A stretch of DNA of 64,000 nt. It comes from Mobilitalea torta. Its GTDB lineage: Bacteria > Bacillota > Clostridia > Lachnospirales > Lachnospiraceae. Below are positions 61,554 through 64,000 of the stretch, in pieces. The stretch is from NCBI RefSeq assembly GCF_050433395.1, contig NZ_JBNPXH010000001.1, forward strand, positions 682,001-746,000, read 5' to 3'. The translations under genes were made by a program, and so were the position numbers. The notes below the pieces were generated by a model. It saw nothing but the letters and a program-made list of their open reading frames with translations. It ran no database searches and was not told the origin of the DNA. Each line of letters begins with the position of its first letter. The first letter of the stretch is position 1.

Positions 61554-64000
61554 ATGAAATATGAAGAACTGGAAGGAAAACCGGAGTATGCGAAAATGCA
61601 GCCGGACGTTCTGCAATTCTGGAAGGATAATGAAGTCTTTGAGAAATCCGTTGAAGAGAAAGAAGGAGGGGAAGTAGTATTCTATGACGGCCCTCCGTTC
61701 CCCACGGGAAAACCGCATCACGGTACCGTTTTAGTATCATTTATCAAGGACATGACCGCCCGCTATTGGACGATGCGCGGCTATAAGGTGCCCCGTGTGT
61801 GGGGATGGGACTGTCATGGGCTTCCCATTGAGAACCAGGCGGAGATCTCCCTTGGCATCGAGGACAAGAATGAGATTGAAAAGAGCCTTGGTATTGATAA
61901 ATTCAATGAAAAATGCTATGAGATTGTTTCCAATAACAACGAGGCATGGAAAGAATACGTAGAGCAGATGGCCCGCTGGGTGGATTATGAAGGCGCTTAC
62001 AAGACCATGGACACCAGCTTTATGGAAAGCGTTATGTGGGCCTTCAAGCAGTGCTATGACAAGGGCTACATTTACCGGGATTACCGGGTGGCTCCCTACT
62101 GTATGCACTGTGAGACCTCCCTGTCCATCTCGGACACCAGAGAGTCGGATTCCACCCGCTTGCGCCAGGACCGCTGGATTATCGTGAAGTTCAAGACGGA
62201 ACAGGTAGTAGACGGGAAGAAGGTGCACCTCCTCGCCTGGACAACCACACCCTGGACCCTGCCTTCCAACCTGTGTCTGGCAGTAGGGGAGAAGCTGGAT
62301 TATGCCTTCGTAAATGTGGGCGGAGAGATTCTTATTTCCTGTAAAAACACCCTGTCCAAATATCCCAAGATCTTCGGAGAGACGCCGGATATCGTAAAGG
62401 AATGCAAGGGCACCGAGCTGTTAGGCTGGGGCTATGAGCCGCTGTTCCCCTATTTTGCGGATAAGAAAGCAGAAGGAGCCTTCCGGGTGGTAGCTGCGGA
62501 TTATGTAGATGCTGAGGACGGTGTTGGTATTGTGCATACCGCTCCGGCCTTTGGTGAGGACGACTACTGGACCTGTAAGAAAAACAATATTCCCTTGGTG
62601 AATCCGGTAGATGCAAAGGGTAGATTCACAGAAGAAGTATGGGATTTCTATTCTGTGGACAATGAGAAAAACGTAATTGAGACGAATCCTGCTCTGATTC
62701 GTTTTCTATATGATAGCGGTAAAGCGGTTGCGGACGGCACCATTGAGCACAATTATCCCCATTGCTGGAGATGTAAGCGTCCTCTGATCTATAAGGCAAT
62801 GGACGCCTGGTACTTCAATATTGATAAGGTGAAGGAACGCCTGATTGAGCGAAACGAAGAAATCAATTGGGTGCCTGACACCGTAAAGCATGGCAGATTC
62901 GGAAACTGGCTGACCAACGCCAGGGACTGGAATATCTCCAGAAACAGATACTGGAGCACCCCAATTCCCATCTGGGAATGCGATACCTGCGGAGAACGCA
63001 GGGTGTTCGGAAGCATCGAGGAGATTTATGAAGCCAGCGGGGTGAAGCTGACGGATCTTCACAGGCAGCATATGGACAAGGTGACCTTCCGGTGCGAATG
63101 CGGCGGCACCATGAGCAGAGTGCCGGAGGTGCTGGACTGCTGGTTCGAGAGCGGCTCCGTGCCCTTTGCACAGAAACACTATCCCTTTGAGAATAAGGAA
63201 TGGTTTGAATCCCATTTTCCCTGTGATTTTATCGTAGAGTATACGGGACAGATCCGGTGCTGGTTCTATTATCTCCATGTATTGGCGGTGGCTTTATTTG
63301 ATAAGCCCGCTTTCCAGAATTGTATCGTACACGGAACAATTCTGGCGAAGGACGGCAAGAAATTGTCCAAGTCCTCCAAGAACTATACGGACCCCATGGA
63401 GTTAATGAAAACCCATGGAACAGATGCCTTCCGGCTGTACCTGTACCAGACCAATGCCATGCTGATCGGGGATCTGCTTTTTGATGAAAGCGGAATTCAG
63501 GAAGCGTATCAGCAGATTATCCTGCCATTTTGGAATGCATGTAATTTCTATATTTCCTATGCTAATATTGACGGCTTCAAACCTGACGCCCTGGTTGAAC
63601 CGAAGACGAATAACCAATTGGATAAGTGGATTCTGGCTATGCTTTATAATGCGGCGGAGACGGTTACTGCCAACATGGATGCATATCAGGTGAACCGGTA
63701 TGTGGGCGAACTGCTAACCCTGGTGGATGGCCTTACCAATTGGTACATCCGCAGGTCCAGAAGAAGATTCTGGGGCAGCGGTATGTCGGAGGACAAGCGG
63801 AACGGATACGAGACTCTTTATTATGTGCTGGTCAATATGACAAAATTATTTGCACCCGCGGCGCCCATCATGGCGGAGAAGATTTATAAGACCCTGACGG
63901 GAGGCTTCTCTGTTCATCTGGAGGACTGGCCGGCGATTCCGGAGGCATTCAAGGATGAGGCATTAATAAAGCAGGTGGATTTGACGCAGAAAATCATCTA
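61554..64000 (+). CDS. ileS: Isoleucyl-tRNA synthetase, 3' truncated by window, atypical HxGT motif
   Basis: 815 codons of an enzyme normally of about 1,040 residues that charges tRNA-Ile. It has the CP1 editing domain (CMHCETSLSISDTRES, then WTTTPWTLPSNLCLAVGE), FPHWC-type zinc-site cysteines (HCWRCKRPL), GQIRCWFYYLHVL and an intact KLSKS loop near residue 603. The first signature reads PHHGT (55-58) where HxGH is usual, so the last histidine is threonine. The overall sequence resembles the divergent IleRS type (PPFPTGKPHHGTVLVS) rather than the classical one. AGAGGTG precedes the ATG. The C-terminus is outside the window. Confidence 0.93.
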   Translation, partial: MKYEELEGKPEYAKMQPDVLQFWKDNEVFEKSVEEKEGGEVVFYDGPPFPTGKPHHGTVLVSFIKDMTARYWTMRGYKVPRVWGWDCHGLPIENQAEISLGIEDKNEIEKSLGIDKFNEKCYEIVSNNNEAWKEYVEQMARWVDYEGAYKTMDTSFMESVMWAFKQCYDKGYIYRDYRVAPYCMHCETSLSISDTRESDSTRLRQDRWIIVKFKTEQVVDGKKVHLLAWTTTPWTLPSNLCLAVGEKLDYAFVNVGGEILISCKNTLSKYPKIFGETPDIVKECKGTELLGWGYEPLFPYFADKKAEGAFRVVAADYVDAEDGVGIVHTAPAFGEDDYWTCKKNNIPLVNPVDAKGRFTEEVWDFYSVDNEKNVIETNPALIRFLYDSGKAVADGTIEHNYPHCWRCKRPLIYKAMDAWYFNIDKVKERLIERNEEINWVPDTVKHGRFGNWLTNARDWNISRNRYWSTPIPIWECDTCGERRVFGSIEEIYEASGVKLTDLHRQHMDKVTFRCECGGTMSRVPEVLDCWFESGSVPFAQKHYPFENKEWFESHFPCDFIVEYTGQIRCWFYYLHVLAVALFDKPAFQNCIVHGTILAKDGKKLSKSSKNYTDPMELMKTHGTDAFRLYLYQTNAMLIGDLLFDESGIQEAYQQIILPFWNACNFYISYANIDGFKPDALVEPKTNNQLDKWILAMLYNAAETVTANMDAYQVNRYVGELLTLVDGLTNWYIRRSRRRFWGSGMSEDKRNGYETLYYVLVNMTKLFAPAAPIMAEKIYKTLTGGFSVHLEDWPAIPEAFKDEALIKQVDLTQKII

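Overview
The window looks like chromosomal DNA of an anaerobic gut-type member of the Clostridia, most likely family Lachnospiraceae. The reasons are strong AGGAGG ribosome-binding sites, CD3324-family and DUF3160-type proteins, an LplABC/YtcQ-type sugar uptake operon with its AraC regulator, VanR/VanS-like signalling, and an anaerobic purine-breakdown island of the E. coli ygeW-X-Y/ssnA/ygfK/xdh type. Assignments rest on motif recognition; no database search was run. I saw no rRNA, tRNA or CRISPR array.

Layout. 0-1.2 kb: tail of a GH35-type beta-galactosidase and a TSUP permease. 1.25-6.2 kb: a BlaI repressor / M56 sensor-protease / small secreted peptide operon, an exported protein of unknown function, a small membrane protein, a CD3324-family regulator and uppP. 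6.4-7.8 kb: a MATE exporter. 8.1-18.1 kb: a carbohydrate island with two ABC permeases and a solute-binding lipoprotein (no ATPase gene), a divergent AraC regulator, a GH105 unsaturated-uronyl hydrolase, a GH112 galactosyl phosphorylase and a TIM-barrel epimerase/isomerase. It fits uptake and phosphorolysis of rhamnogalacturonan-I fragments. 18.1-21.5 kb: ku and ligD. 21.6-24.8 kb: a two-component system.

24.8-27.3 kb is a decay zone. A group II intron lies directly behind a perfect 24-bp-arm hairpin; it carries an IS110 remnant, and its maturase gene has an internal deletion and a stop codon. Its 3' end abuts a PII (glnB) gene whose amtB partner has lost most of its length. 27.7-29.8 kb holds a secreted trypsin-like protease split by a frameshift, and a two-TM protein of unknown function.

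29.8-48.8 kb is the main system, a two-armed purine/urate catabolic island. The minus arm is ygeX-ygeY-ygeW-arcC: diaminopropionate ammonia-lyase, M20 hydrolase, carbamoyltransferase and carbamate kinase. The plus arm is ssnA-ygfK-hydantoinase-ridA-tetR-xanthine permease-mocA-like-xdh-SSS transporter. Together they could import and oxidise a purine, open both rings, feed carbamoyl phosphate to ArcC for ATP, and release pyruvate and ammonia. The 560-bp divergent region carries promoters, a candidate operator and a possible structured leader RNA.

48.8-64 kb is mixed: an AraC-GyrI regulator, membrane and unknown proteins, a CBS protein, a metallophosphoesterase, a D-2-hydroxyacid dehydrogenase, a GH172 enzyme, an FG-GAP-like plus DUF3160 lipoprotein pair, a 47-codon small ORF, truA, a YcaQ-like protein, a GNAT acetyltransferase and the 5' part of ileS. 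The ileS gene has an unusual HxGT signature and no room for a T-box.
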